Of a stretch of DNA of 64,000 bases, positions 1 to 12,026 are shown in pieces. The notes under the pieces were generated by a model, which was given only the letters and a program-made list of their open reading frames with translations, ran no database searches and had not been told where the DNA came from. The DNA comes from Pelecanus crispus (Eukaryota; Chordata; Aves; Pelecaniformes; Pelecanidae), in the NCBI RefSeq assembly GCF_030463565.1, contig NC_134652.1:18391397-18455396 (forward strand). Direction: 5' to 3'. The position numbers were made by a program, and so were the translations under genes. The stretch's first letter is position 1; every line of letters starts with the position of its first letter.

Positions 1-1356
1 GCCAGGAGGATCCAGGGAACTACAGGCCTGTCAGTTTGACCTCGGTGCCAGAGAAGGTCATGGAGCGGATTGTGCCATCATGCGGCATGTACAGGACAAC
101 CTGGTGATCAGGCCCAGTCAGCATGGGTTTATGAAAGGCCAGGTCCTGCTTGACTGACCTGATCTCCTTCTATGACAAGGTGACCCACTTAGTGGATGAG
201 GGAAAGGCTGTGGATGTTGTCTACCTAGACTTTAGTAAAGCCTTTGACACTGTCTCCAACAGCATTCTCCTGGAGAAATTGGCTGCTCATGGCTTGGTCG
301 GACATACTCTTCGCTGGGTAAAAAACTGGCTGGATGGCCGAGCCCAAAGAGTTGTGGTGAATGGAGTTAAATCCAGTTTGCAGCTGGTCACACGTGGTGT
401 TCCTCAGGGCTCAGTATTGGGGCCAGTTCTGTTCAATATCTTTATCAACGATCTGGACAAAGGGATCAAGTGCACCCTCAGTAAGTTTGCAGATGACACC
501 AAGTTGGACGGAAGTGTCAATCTGCTTGAGGGTAGGATGGCTCTACAGAGGGATCTGGACATGCTGGACCGATGGGCCGAGGCCAAGTGTATGAGGTGCA
601 ACAAGGCCAAGTGCCGGGTCCTGCACTTGGGTCACAACAACCCCATGCAACGCTACAGGCTTGGGGAAAAGTGGCTGGAAAGCTGCCTGGCCGAAAAGGA
701 CCTGGGGGGTGTTGGTCGACAGCCAGCTGAACATGAGCCAGCAGTGTGCCCAGGTAGCCAAGAAGGCCAACAGCATCCTGGCTTGTATCAGGAATAGTGT
801 GGCTAGCAGGAGCAGGGAGGTGATTGTCCCCCTGTACTCGGCACTGGTGAGGCTGCACCTGGAATACTGTGTCCAGTTTTGGGCCCCTCACTACAAGAAA
901 GACATTGAGGTGCTGGAGCGTGTTCAGAGAAGGGCAACGAAGCTGGTGAAGGGTCTGGAGCACAGGCCTTATGAGGAACAGCTGAGGGAACTGGGGTTGT
1001 TTAGCCTAGAGAAAAGGAGTCTCATGGGAGACCTTATCACTCTCTACAACTACCTGGAAGGAGGTTGTAGTGAGGTGGGTGTTGGTAACAAGTGATATGA
1101 CAAGACGAAATGCCTCAAGTTGCGCCAGGGGAGGTATTAGGAAAAATTTATTCACAGAAAGGGTTGTAAAGCACTGGAACAGGCTGCCCAGGGAAGTGGT
1201 TGAGTCCCCATCCCTGGAGGTATTTAAAAGATGTGTAGATTTGGCACTTAAGGACATGGTCTCGTGGTGGACTTGGCAGTGCTAGGTTAACAGTTGGACT
1301 TGATGATCTTAAAGGTCTTTTCCAACCTAAACGATTCTATGATTCTATGATTCTAT
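1..1356 (+). mobile_element. CR1 LINE, 3' part of ORF2 plus 3' end, frameshifted
   Basis: Chicken-repeat-1 non-LTR retrotransposon in sense orientation, cut by the window edge. The reverse transcriptase is readable from about 20 (NYRPVSLTSVPEK) through [11 protein letters not shown] (near 220), [20 protein letters not shown] (near 395) and the catalytic FADD box (near 490). The frame is broken near 60-150, near 700 and again near 1,080, so no intact ORF2 remains. The C-terminal part ([19 protein letters not shown], near 830-890) follows in another frame. The element ends at 1,331-1,356 with about three copies of the 8-bp tail ATTCTATG, the CR1 hallmark. It is relatively young compared with the other CR1 copies in this window. 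It cannot move by itself. Confidence 0.95.
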
Positions 1357-1360
1357 GATT

Positions 1361-3955
1361 GGAACAATGTATTGCATAATCTTCTAGGCTATCAGAAATT
1401 ACCTATATCAGAGACGAATCCACACCAAATAATTGGGGCTGACTTAAGGATTTCCTCAGAAATACTCTGAAAAAAAAAGATAATTCAATTTTCAAAAGTC
1501 TGTGCTGAGGCAAATACCAAGCACAGATCACCGAATGAAGCTGAGGAACTCCTCATTTTTTAAAGAAAACCACTTCTTTTTAATGTGAAATTGCTCATGC
1601 ATTTGCCTGAAATCATTGAATTTGGTCACAGATGTGAAAGAGCTTCTTTTAGAGTTAGCAACAAGAATGAAGTGTTACTGCTACTGTGGTCCATATTTGA
1701 ATTGCAAAGTGGAAATACCTGGCTAACAGTGAAAACATTATTGCATTTAGATTTTCACATTTGTTGGTATGTATAGGAAAATAGTCAGATCTTGAAAGGT
1801 TTTTTGATCTATGATGGTTTTTAGTCTTGGTTCTCTCCCGTTTTTTGTTCAATCTAACATGAATTTAAATTAGTTTCTCTTTCTACAGACAGTACCAATG
1901 CTGCTGTTGTTTTCATCTGAACTTTTATTCCTGCAATTTTAACAATTATGGTTTAGATAGCTCTAAGACTGAATGGCACCATGAAACCCACAAAGAAAGC
2001 TAAATTGTTGACTTCTTTCACTATTGCAATGTCACTGTAGATGTGCAGGTAAATTCATAATGAGAATTCAGTGATGTTCTGATATTAATAATGATACCAT
2101 TAGGTGTCAGAATTAATACTGCTATGTTTGTAAGACAATGTATCATGAAAAGGAAGCCTTGTCATTATGCTTTCCTGCTGTTTTAACCACTGAAACAAAA
2201 CCAGGCTATTTACCATGAAAAAATAAGGATTAAAAAAAATTAAGATGTTTGTTTTACCTCACTGACAGTTATCTATAGGCAACTGTACATTGCAAAATAT
2301 TTGATCATCAAAGCCAATAATCTAGTGTATCAGAAACCAGTTTCTCATAAAAAGGCAATCCTCTTATTTTCACAGTGTACTGATATTTTATCTTAGAGAA
2401 AGAAATATGGAACTTCTCTTACAGTCATGAAGCAGCTCATCCACACAAGCATTGTTTGAAGTACACTCTAGTTTATGAAAAAAATGAACTCTGCCTAGCC
2501 AATGTATTATTTGTTTTAGTGACAAGCACAGTTTGGAGATAATCTCCAAGCAGATTGGTATGGAAATAATAGATTTGAAGAACGAACTCAAAAGGCCCCA
2601 CCAAAAAGCTTTTAGGTAAGAATATATTAGTAAAAAAAAATAATACAAGAAAGCCAAGTTAGCATCTTCAACGAGTGAACTGGTATGGAACAGAATAGAA
2701 TAGAAGTATTTTCTTTGAACCCTCCATTTACACTATGTTGTTTTTCTGTAAGATTACACTTTCTATTTACTGGTCATTACAAGAATTTGAAACAACCATC
2801 TAGCAGTAAGATTACTTGTCTCAGCCTTTTTGTTCATGTCAGAACAGATCTTTCCTAATTCCTATGAACCAGGTATATTTAAAAGAAACAGCAGAGGCAT
2901 CTCACTTCTTTTTTGCTTTTAGTTTAAAGACTGTCCTCCTAAGCACTTGGCCTACTGATGCCAAGCAAGATCTGACAATTCCTAATCATAATTTTCCTTC
3001 ATCTAAGTATGTTTTGTCCTTGGTTTCTTCCTCCATGGATTTCCAGCCACTGCTCACTGTGGTGTTGCCCGCCCAGTTGTGCCATGAAGATAGACATATT
3101 TTTTGCTATACTTTTCATGAACATATTCAGAACTTGCTGTCTTCTGGAAAAACATGTAATCATTGGAGCTGTTCTGGTGATACTAAGTAGTAGCTGGTAC
3201 TGCCAAGCAGTACATAAGAATATCATTTGTAATCTCATTACAGACAAGCCAGGAAAGAAATATCAATGGATTACATTTTATGAAGTATATATTTAATAAA
3301 CATATTAAATGCTGAAATAGGCAAATGCGTAAGATTTAAGTTTTACTTACTGTTACTAAAAGCCACAAAATGATTCAGGATTTTATCTGCTGTAAATAAG
3401 GAATGATTTAGCCCACGTCATAAGAAAAATATTAGACACAGGAACACTTCCAGAAAATCTGTACAGCCAATAGATGAGCAAGGTATAAAACAAGCACTCA
3501 GACGATCAAACCGCAGGAGAAAACCAAAATGAATTATCTGCATCTGTAAGAAAAGACTTGTGGAAGTTTCTGCATTAGAACTCTTCTTTATGGAACATGT
3601 GTAAGAGACTATCTTAAATTGTCTCAAAAGTGTCAGTAGAAAAGGTTATAGAACAAAAAAAATGAATGGTAACAGTCAGTAAGACCAGAACCAGCATTAT
3701 AATGGAATAAAGAATGAAATGGCTGCATGATTATGTCTGAGATGTAACTTTTCAGTTAAAACTGATGTAGATGGCATATGGGACCCCAATTTTTTACAGC
3801 ATTTTTGAGGTGAACCAAAGAGCTATTAACTAATAAGTCTTATGTCCATATAGAGCAAACTGATAGAAAGTCTAAAAAAAAGCATAGAATACATGAATAT
3901 ATGGATTTATGGTACCGTATTTTGGAATGTAAAGTTGATTTTCTTGGAAGTTACC
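1361..3955. other. Intergenic, no gene seen
   Basis: AT-rich sequence. The short open frames have no recognisable motif, splice structure or codon pattern. No clear repeat was found. Confidence 0.6.
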
Positions 3956-3959
3956 AGAA

Positions 3960-4650
3960 AGTCCCACAAAATTCTCTGTTAAGGCCTGTGCTGCTCAGTA
4001 TATTCATGGAGCAGAAGGCTGAAATAGCACCATGACAAAGTCTGATGATGACAAGTTATTAAATTCACAATTTTCTACAAAGAGCTGCAAACAGTGTTCA
4101 TAGTGCTGAAGAACTGGGCAATAAAATGGAGGATGAAATTCAGTACAGTATCAAGTAATATATATAAGGAAAAGCAATAGTAATTTTGTATAGAAAATTA
4201 TGGGCTCCAAAATTACTAATAACACCTAGAAAAAGTATCTTTGATATGTGATAGACATTGATAAGAAAACAGTGTCTGTAAAAAAAAATAGTAGTGTCTG
4301 TAAAAAAAGTTTTGTTCTCTACTCCTGAAAACAAGTAGAGAAGAAAACAGTAAACATCACAGGGCTGCTACATAAATCCTGGCTGTGGATATATCTTCCA
4401 CCCTGTATGCAGTTCTGGCTTCTCTTTGGATATCACAAATTCAGAAGGGTTACAAAGAAGGAACTGAAATGCATGGAATCACTTCAGAATGAAGAAACTC
4501 AGACTTGAGAAGGGATAACTTAAGAGCTGATACGACAGAACTGATATGAAGAAGGTGAGCAAAGGATGACTACTCACCATTTCTTGTAGTAAAGGAATTA
4601 GAAGGCATAAAATTGTTACCAAGAGGCCAGTTCAAAACAAACAAATGGGG
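3960..4650 (+). mobile_element. Old CR1 LINE relic, ORF2 reverse-transcriptase region
   Basis: Strongly mutated but recognisable sense-strand CR1. It runs from a decayed LFNIFI-like stretch (near 3,990), through a decayed FADD box (near 4,040-4,055, now SDDDKLL-like), to a WAIKWRMKF-like stretch (near 4,117-4,140) and the following hydrophobic strand near 4,195-4,215. All frames are broken. Divergence is far higher than in the copy at 1-1,356, so this belongs to an ancient CR1 wave shared with other archosaurs. The borders are approximate. Confidence 0.65.
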
Positions 4651-4659
4651 TGCTATGTG

Positions 4660-6205
4660 CAATTAAGGGTTAAATCAGGGAACATACTCTCACAAGAAAT
4701 GAAGGATACCAAGAATTTATATGAGTTTGACAAGCTATGAGACAAATTTACCAAAGAAAAAACAAATTATTAAAATGAAAGTTACAGCCTGTGAATCAAG
4801 ATGACCCTGAGCCTCAGATTGCTGTGCTCTTGGAGAGCAAGCTGGGAAAATAGCAGCATTTGCCCATATCTTCTACAGCTCTGTTGGAATCTCCTTTTGG
4901 CCAGATGATGCTCTGCTAAATAGACTCCGTACATCAGTTCCCCTTGTTAATTATTTTAATACACCCAGCAGGTGGATGCATTCAGTTAAGAGGCCCTGTT
5001 ATAACTGGATGTCCTACACACACTTATTCTCAACGTAGCTTTTTCAGGTACAATTTCTGATCACTTGCATGCAAAGAGTCTGTAGTACAAGTGAGGAAGC
5101 CTTCTTAGGAAGTTACTGAGTCTTTGGAAGCTTGTGGAGAAAGCATCTCTCTGCCTTTCCGTTATGTGAAGTGAGTAAGAGACTTTTTTATTATTAACGT
5201 TTGGGTATGGAGGAGTGTTGCCAGACAGCAGATGGAAGAGGCATTCTTAGAAATGTGTAAACAATTTTTTTTAAAAGTATATCACTGTATTTACGGCTCT
5301 ACAACACGTAACTCAATTAATAATAATCTGCTGAAAGATGAGATTCACCTTCATGACTAGCTTGCCTTGGTACCAGAACTAGAATTTCTACATATCTATT
5401 TCTTGATTAGACAATACTAAAGCCACTGTCCTTAGAGTATGTCTTAGTGTCATGAAAACTAAAGTTTGCATGGGTAAGCAAAGATCGGATTTGGCTCGTT
5501 GTCATTTTAGTCTCGATGTATGCAAGTGTCTTCAGTATTGGGAGTAGTCATAGCTGAAACAAGATCAGACAAGCCAACTTAAAGCAGACACTAGGGCTGA
5601 CAAAGAAAGAGGCAAGAGCTAGGAACCAAGGCTGAAGAGATCAAGGGCATGATTAGGAACTAGCACTCAGTAGGAAGAGGAACTAGGATAAGGTCTAGAA
5701 AGCAGAAAATTGGATCAGGATTTTAGACAGGAGCCAACACTCAAGAGCAAGATGTGATGAGAGGGACTGACAAACCCAGAAAAGTTTGAATCAAAGCAAA
5801 TTGCAAGAATCTGTTAATGCACAGAGATGCTGAGAAAACAAGACAATCCTCAAGCCTTTCTCAAAATGGGGAAGATTTTACTCTTGGTGGCAAACAAACT
5901 AGAAACCACACACCATTGCACATACTGTCTTTCTGATGCAACATTGCAAAATACATCCTGAGTACTGGTCTTGTTTTCTTTAGCAAGGCGGGTGCTAATT
6001 TCCCTTTCGGAAGGTACAGATACACAAACTGAAACATTTAAAATGACTAAGTTCTTCTATGCCATATTATAAGGCATGGCATTATATATTCTATAACACC
6101 ATACCTTCTATCCCTTTTTGCATTTCTAATAGTTGTGAGTATCTGTCAGTAGAGCCCTCTCATATGTTTTACTGCCTAGGCGCATATGTCCATACCTGCA
6201 CACTT
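4660..6205. other. Intergenic, no gene seen
   Basis: No gene, RNA or clear repeat seen. A purine-rich, low-complexity style runs from about 5,560 to 5,830. Confidence 0.5.
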
Positions 6206-6207
6206 CA

Positions 6208-6255
6208 GGTCAGATCATTTAACCTCTCTGCCTCAGTTTATCCATCAGTTGGAGT
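6208..6255 (+). mobile_element. MIR-like SINE relic (core/tail)
   Basis: A short stretch reading like the conserved MIR sequence: cattTAACCTCTCTGCCTCA followed by gtttatccatc. It is ancient and heavily truncated. Assigned by pattern only. Confidence 0.4.
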
Positions 6256-8400
6256 GAAGGTGTACACTCATGAGGGTCCTAAAAGATTTAGTTCTTTATA
6301 AGATTAATTTTTTCTGCAATGCATGCTATTATATTAGCTTAAAGTATTTCTTTGTCTTACTCTACAGACCAAGAGCTTTGTACCTTCTTTGCTATCTATT
6401 AGGAAATTGAGTTTCTTTTTCAAGAACTGGGTGACATTTCTAATACAACATGTTTTTCTCATGAATATCAACATGACTTCCTGCATTTTAACCTTACATA
6501 TGTACATACACTTCAAACCAAAATCTAATGGGAGAAGTAAACAACGTTCAGGTATGGGTGTTTGCTTCCTGTTGAATTCTGTGGAAATTGTGGAAATATC
6601 GCTGTGCACAATTGGACACAACTTGTTTCCTCCGTGCTGCTTGAACAATGATAACTTCCATTCCAGTCGCTGCAGATAAACATCTCCTAACGAATCCCTA
6701 CCAACCTGGAATCTGATGGGAAACTAAATTTCTTTCTTTAACTCAGATACCGTTGTACTTTTTTGTGCATTTGCTGTATCACCACATGCTGAATTTTATC
6801 TGGGTCTTCTAGAAATTGCTCTGAAAAAGTCTCCAGCTGATCCAATATCTCATCGTGGTATCAAGTTAGACATTGACAGAAATCTCTCCAGTTTTATCCA
6901 GTTTTAATCTGTTTCATTGGCTCCCTATGAGATTTCAAATGGATTTTTAAGCATTATTCTTAGACTAAAATCTAATAATCTGTTGGTTTAATATAGTCAA
7001 CAATTGTTAAATTTTGAGTCATCTTGCATTTTGAATCTTTAGCTAGCAGATTCTCTACTGCACTTCAGGTCTGGTAAAGGCAGCAGCACAACAGAAGTTT
7101 CTCTCCATAGCCGCACAATTATGCAACTGCATTTAATTATCTGTAATCACACTGCAAATAAGTCCCACTTCCATATTCATACATCTTTGGCACTTTTGCT
7201 GAGATTATTGATATCAAGTGGTAACTTTTGAAGAGTGGAGAGAGAGATCAAACTCCCTTTATATAGGACTCCAGGCCATATAGTGCTGGGTTAACTTTGA
7301 AGTAGGAACCTACCATGGAAAACCCTTCATATACCATCCTCAATCCCTTGATAAGACTCATAGTCTCTTTCTGGCTATTTAAAAATGTGTATTGGAGACA
7401 GCAGGTGCCAGGTTGCCTTTTAATTGTGCCCCGTGGCTTTGGATTTCACTGCCTAATGGTAGCAGATCAGTTACACTATGTTGACGTAGTTTAACAACAG
7501 GCTAAATAAAGACATTTTTGTTTTTCTGGCTCCTTAATCCATGTGAGATGTGGTAGCTATTATTTTAGTTCTGTGCCCCATGAGGCTTTCCAAGCAGTTC
7601 TCCAGACATGCGCATTGTACCCATTCCTGTTTACACAAACAGAGCAGACTACTGGTGTAAACATGTTTGTTGGTTTGTAATGAAGTGTCTTTGTATTGGG
7701 GAAACTAAGCGTTTAATTAAAACCAGCTGGCACTATAAACTGTTTCATGCTCCATAATACTGACTGTGGTTTTCAGTTAGTGATAACAGAAAATCAGGGG
7801 GGTTCCTCATCCTAACTAAAAACTCTGTTGCTGGTTTTCCTCTTAAAGATGGGAGCACTCCATCCCACACAACAGATGGGTAAAACAACTACATTATACC
7901 AATTTTATAGTCCTAAATGCTGCAGTATTTGCATCACAGAGAGTTTTACAAAAGGACAAAGAAACCATGTGACAGCCACCTTGTTACTGTTTCTGCATTG
8001 CCAGTCAGCCAATTTCTTTGACTTCCAATAAAGGTAAATACAGACTCCAGAAAGTTCAGGAAATATCATGCTCCTCAGTAGCGTATGTATTGACAGTTGA
8101 TAAGGGAGAGTGGCCAGATGTGCACAGTTTTGAGAAATAAGAGATCAAGAAGAGAAGTACAACATTGCCATTAAAATAATAGCTCTCATAAACAAAATCC
8201 AGTGTTAACTATTTTCCATTTCAGTTACGAGTTAGCTTTCCTAATGCTATTTCATTATCTGCCTTCTCATGAAATCTCTTCCCCCAAATTAAGTGAGTTT
8301 GCCAGTAACATTGTATTTGAAAATCTACAACTATGAACTTGTTAGGTATTTGTAGAAAGAGACTACAGTGATTAATAAGGCAAAAGATTAGGAGCAAGGA
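6256..8400. other. Intergenic, no gene seen
   Basis: A pair of overlapping open frames on opposite strands at 6,334-6,679 has no recognisable motif and no splice context. No other structure was seen. Confidence 0.5.
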
Positions 8401-8402
8401 CA

Positions 8403-8480
8403 ATCTGGGTCCTAATCCCAGCTGAGCCACTTACGGTGTAACCTTGGGGAAGTTACTTGACCTTCATGTTTCTCAGCAAA
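8403..8480 (+). mobile_element. MIR-like SINE relic
   Basis: Matches the MIR pattern in order: 'tctgggtcctaatcccagct', 'gagccactta', 'gtaaccttggggaagttact', 'tgaccttcatgtttctca'. This is the better of the MIR-like relics in the window. It is ancient, which is typical of the few MIR copies that survive in bird genomes. Confidence 0.6.
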
Positions 8481-11215
8481 CTCTGCTGGAAATTGGATAC
8501 CAGCTGGACCTCGGAGAATACCAGACACGTCTGCTGAACTCCTCCCAATTAGCAATGTTAGAATAATGGTGAGCAGTCTTGCATTATGATTGTAGCGTGC
8601 TATGCACATAAATACAGTCAAGGATTAATGGCCCTCCTTCCCTTTCCTGGCAGGGCTAAACTGATGTTAAAAGGTGGCCTACACATTACATGCCCTGTCC
8701 AATTGTTGGCTATATCATAAATGAAAATAATGGCACATGTGAGGCAATTAGACTTAGGAAGGATTCCAGCTGTTCCCTTCCACCCAGTATTCTCCTGCAC
8801 TTCCAGCAAGGACATTTATCAGATTATCTGATTAGAAAGATTAGATTTATAGGGCCAGACTCTTAGCTGCATCCATGATGAACTAGCTGCAGTGCTTTAA
8901 TAGGGGATCAGTTCTATGCAACTGGAAAAGGCAAGTCCAAGAGTTGGTAATCCCTAAGGTGAAGTATCATTCTGGCCACATTCACCCCAAATGCACCTGC
9001 CAATGGTCTTATGCTAGTAACTTTATACCATCAAAGAAATTCCTCATGTCAAGTGTATCCCAAAGTCCTTTCATGCCACTAGGGGATCTTCCTGAACCAG
9101 GTCTAAATTTTCTTATGTCAACATCTGTTGTATTATTTACCCAAAAAGAAAAAGAAAGAAGAAAGAAAGAAAGGGAGGGAGGGAGGGAGGGAGAGAGAAA
9201 GAAAAACAAGAACATAGAGCACAGTGAAGAAAGGCTCAGCCTTTAGTCACTTTGGCAATAAAATGATACAAACCCACATAATCCTCAGACCTCATGGCTC
9301 ACCGAAGGGAAAACAGTGAGAAGAAGGGTGTGCTCACATATGACTGCCATTATATATAGTTCAGACATGGTTTCATGCAGGTATCAATAAAAGAACATGA
9401 AATACTTACAACATCACCCATGGAAGTAATTTGAAAACCCAGATAATAAAACAGCACCATATTATCATATGAAATCTTCCCTATTTCCTATAAGAGAAAA
9501 TACTTCTCAATAAGTAATTAGAATGGAAGCTAATATAGTATGATAACTAATGCACTATTTCAGAATGATCAAATTGCAAAGAAGCTGTGATGTGCAGGCT
9601 TAAGTAAAATGTCCATTAGTTTGCTTTTATTGTGATCCTCAGTCAGTCTGTTTGTTTGTTTATTTATTTATCAGAGCTATACTTTCCAAAAGAAATATGC
9701 AGTATCTTTCATACAAAAATTTCTTTGAAGCTCCTCTGTGTGACAATCCATGCCCCATTTAGCCTTGTGGGGCAGGGAGAGTAGGGATTTTTGACAGATA
9801 ACTGCTAATTTGCTGCAAAGTTCTCCATCCATTATGTATTGTTCTATTATTTTACAAACAATTTATTTTTCAGCAGAGCCATGGAGACACACTCACATGC
9901 CTGTGAGTGCAGTCTTGTTGGTAGTGCTTATTTGTCTGTTAAACAAAAAGCTAAATACACCTATATAACTTCTTTTAAGTCCTCTCTGTAAAGGAACACG
10001 TAGGACCATATAAGACCTCCCAGTATGTTGGTCAGTTTAGCCAACATGTGGGTTGTCTAAATACGCTGCAGACATAATACAGCTGAAAATACTACACTAG
10101 CAAAGGAAAAGCAGGGAAGAAATTATGTCCAGGTGTCCACTGTGTGATAGGATTTCTTCTGGAGTTGGTACAGCTCATGCCTTATCAATTTTTGCTCTAT
10201 GTCAGGACTACTCAGGTTAGTTGGGTCTGCTGGCAAATTTTGCATGGATCAGCTCTGCAGGAAAGCATATATCCTCTCAAGGTTTGGTGCCCAGCATCGC
10301 ATCTCCTTAGATGGGAAACGTGCTGACACACTCCCACTGCTTCCTAAGAGATCTGGGGAACAGCTACAAACGCAGGATCTCTGCAGGAACAGGGGGAAAA
10401 TCTCACATTTCTGCACTGTTGTGGAAGTCCCAGCAAAATATATCCAAGCGGATAAACCAAACTTTAGTCCCTTTTCTAGGTGGCCCTGCTCTTCAGTGTC
10501 CCATTGTCATGATCTAGTTCACGGCAAATTTTGATGTTTGGTAGGCACTACATTGTCTGCATCAGAAAAGGTGCAACTGCTGTCTATTAAGTTGTAATAG
10601 CATTTATTCCACCTTTCAGACTCACAGTCTTCCACCTTGTTCTACACCTGACTGAGAAACTCTCAGAAAGAACTTGTGCCTTATTCCTAATCCATGTCCC
10701 TGATCAAAGCAAGGAAGAATTTTAGCCTTTGGCAATGCAGCTGGAAAAATTATTTATATATATGCTGAAATCTTGTTCTCATTAAAACCAAAGAGTATTT
10801 TGTACTTGAAGTTTAATTGGGAAGAATTGACCCTTAACAACATGGTATACGATTTAGATAATTGAAAGATACTAAATTGTCATTCCCTAGGACATCAAGG
10901 GTAGAATTAATCCAAAATAAGTGGGATGAGTCAACTGGAGATGCCTGTCTGTCTCCATTAACTATAGAGGGAATGTAAACAATGATTTCTTAATTATTTA
11001 TTTAACTATTAGATAGCTAAAGGTACATGGGCTGAATTCCATCTTTAATGGGTTAAGAACACTGTAATGCACATGCACACACACATCACATACTGATAGC
11101 ATTACTTGTTACAAGCCATCTTCCATCCAAGGCACCAGATTTCAGTTGGCTGCAATTTGGCAGACTATGTTTGCTGTGAAGGCTTCAGTCTTTGGCTGAA
11201 TGTCTTGCAAAAATT
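8481..11215. other. Intergenic with simple repeats
   Basis: No gene seen. The stretch contains a purine tract (9,143-9,206) and a TTTG/TTTA tract (9,649-9,671). Confidence 0.5.
9143..9206 (+). repeat. (GAAA)n/(GGGA)n purine microsatellite
   Basis: An uninterrupted purine tract moving from GAAA-type units into GGGA units and then GA. It produces the apparent charged open frames on both strands here, which are not genes. Confidence 0.85.
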
Positions 11216-11219
11216 CAGT

Positions 11220-12026
11220 CAGAAATGAGGATCAGGTTAGGGAACATTTAAACAAACTGAATATACAGTCCATGGGACCTGATGGGATGCACCCTATGAG
11301 TGCTGAGGGGGCTAGCTAAAGTAATTATGAGGCCACTTTCAATAATCTTTGAAAAGTCATGGGAACTGGGGGTGGGGGGGGGGGGGTGTCACTCATCTTC
11401 AAGAAGGGCAAGAAGGACAATCTGTGGAACTGCAGGCCAGTCAGCCTCACCTCAATCCCTGGGAAGGTGATGGAGCAAATAATCCTGAAAAAAACATTTG
11501 AAACATATGATGGACAATAGGGTGATTGAGAGTAGTCAGCAGAAATCATGCCTGAACAACCTGATGGCTTTCTATGATGGTGTGGATGTTGTTTATCTTG
11601 ACTTTGGTAAAGGCTTTCAACACTGTCTCCCATAACATACCCATAGACAAAGTGATGAAATGTGGCCTAGGTAAGTGGACAGTGAGGTGGGTTGAAAACT
11701 GAACTGCTCAGAGGTGCAGAGGCTTGCGATGACTGGCATGAAGTCCAGTCACTAGTGCTGGACCCCAGGGGTCAATACCGGGTCCAGTACTGTTTAACCT
11801 CTTCACAAAAGACTTGGATGATGGGGTGGAGTGCACCCTCAGCAAGTTTGCAAGCCATACAAATTGGTAGGAGTGGTTGATACACCAGTTGGTTGTGCTG
11901 CCATTCAGGGAGACCTCAACAAGCTGGAGAAGCGGGCAGACAGGAATCTCTTGAAGTTCAGCAAAACAAGGAGGTTGGACGAGACGATCTCCAGGGGGCC
12001 CTTCCAACCTCACCAATTCTGTGAGC
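11220..12026 (+). mobile_element. CR1 LINE copy with internal deletions
   Basis: Sense-strand CR1. It begins in the ORF2 region around a SMGPDGMHP-like motif (near 11,265-11,295). It continues through decayed NCRPVSLTSIPGKVMEQ (near 11,425-11,480), [12 protein letters not shown] (near 11,582-11,620) and [20 protein letters not shown] (near 11,787-11,850). The catalytic FADD is lost (FASH-like, near 11,847). After a GDLNKLEKRADRNLLKF-like stretch (near 11,909-11,960) it jumps to the CR1 3' end (near 11,975-12,020) with a single ATTCTGTG unit. A long G run (about 11,369-11,387) lies inside. Frameshifts and deletions make it inactive. Confidence 0.85.

Noticed and set aside
8847..8900. Resemblance to an archosaur MITE beginning GGGCCAGATTCT
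   Set aside because: Only about 20 bases match loosely and no inverted partner end was found.
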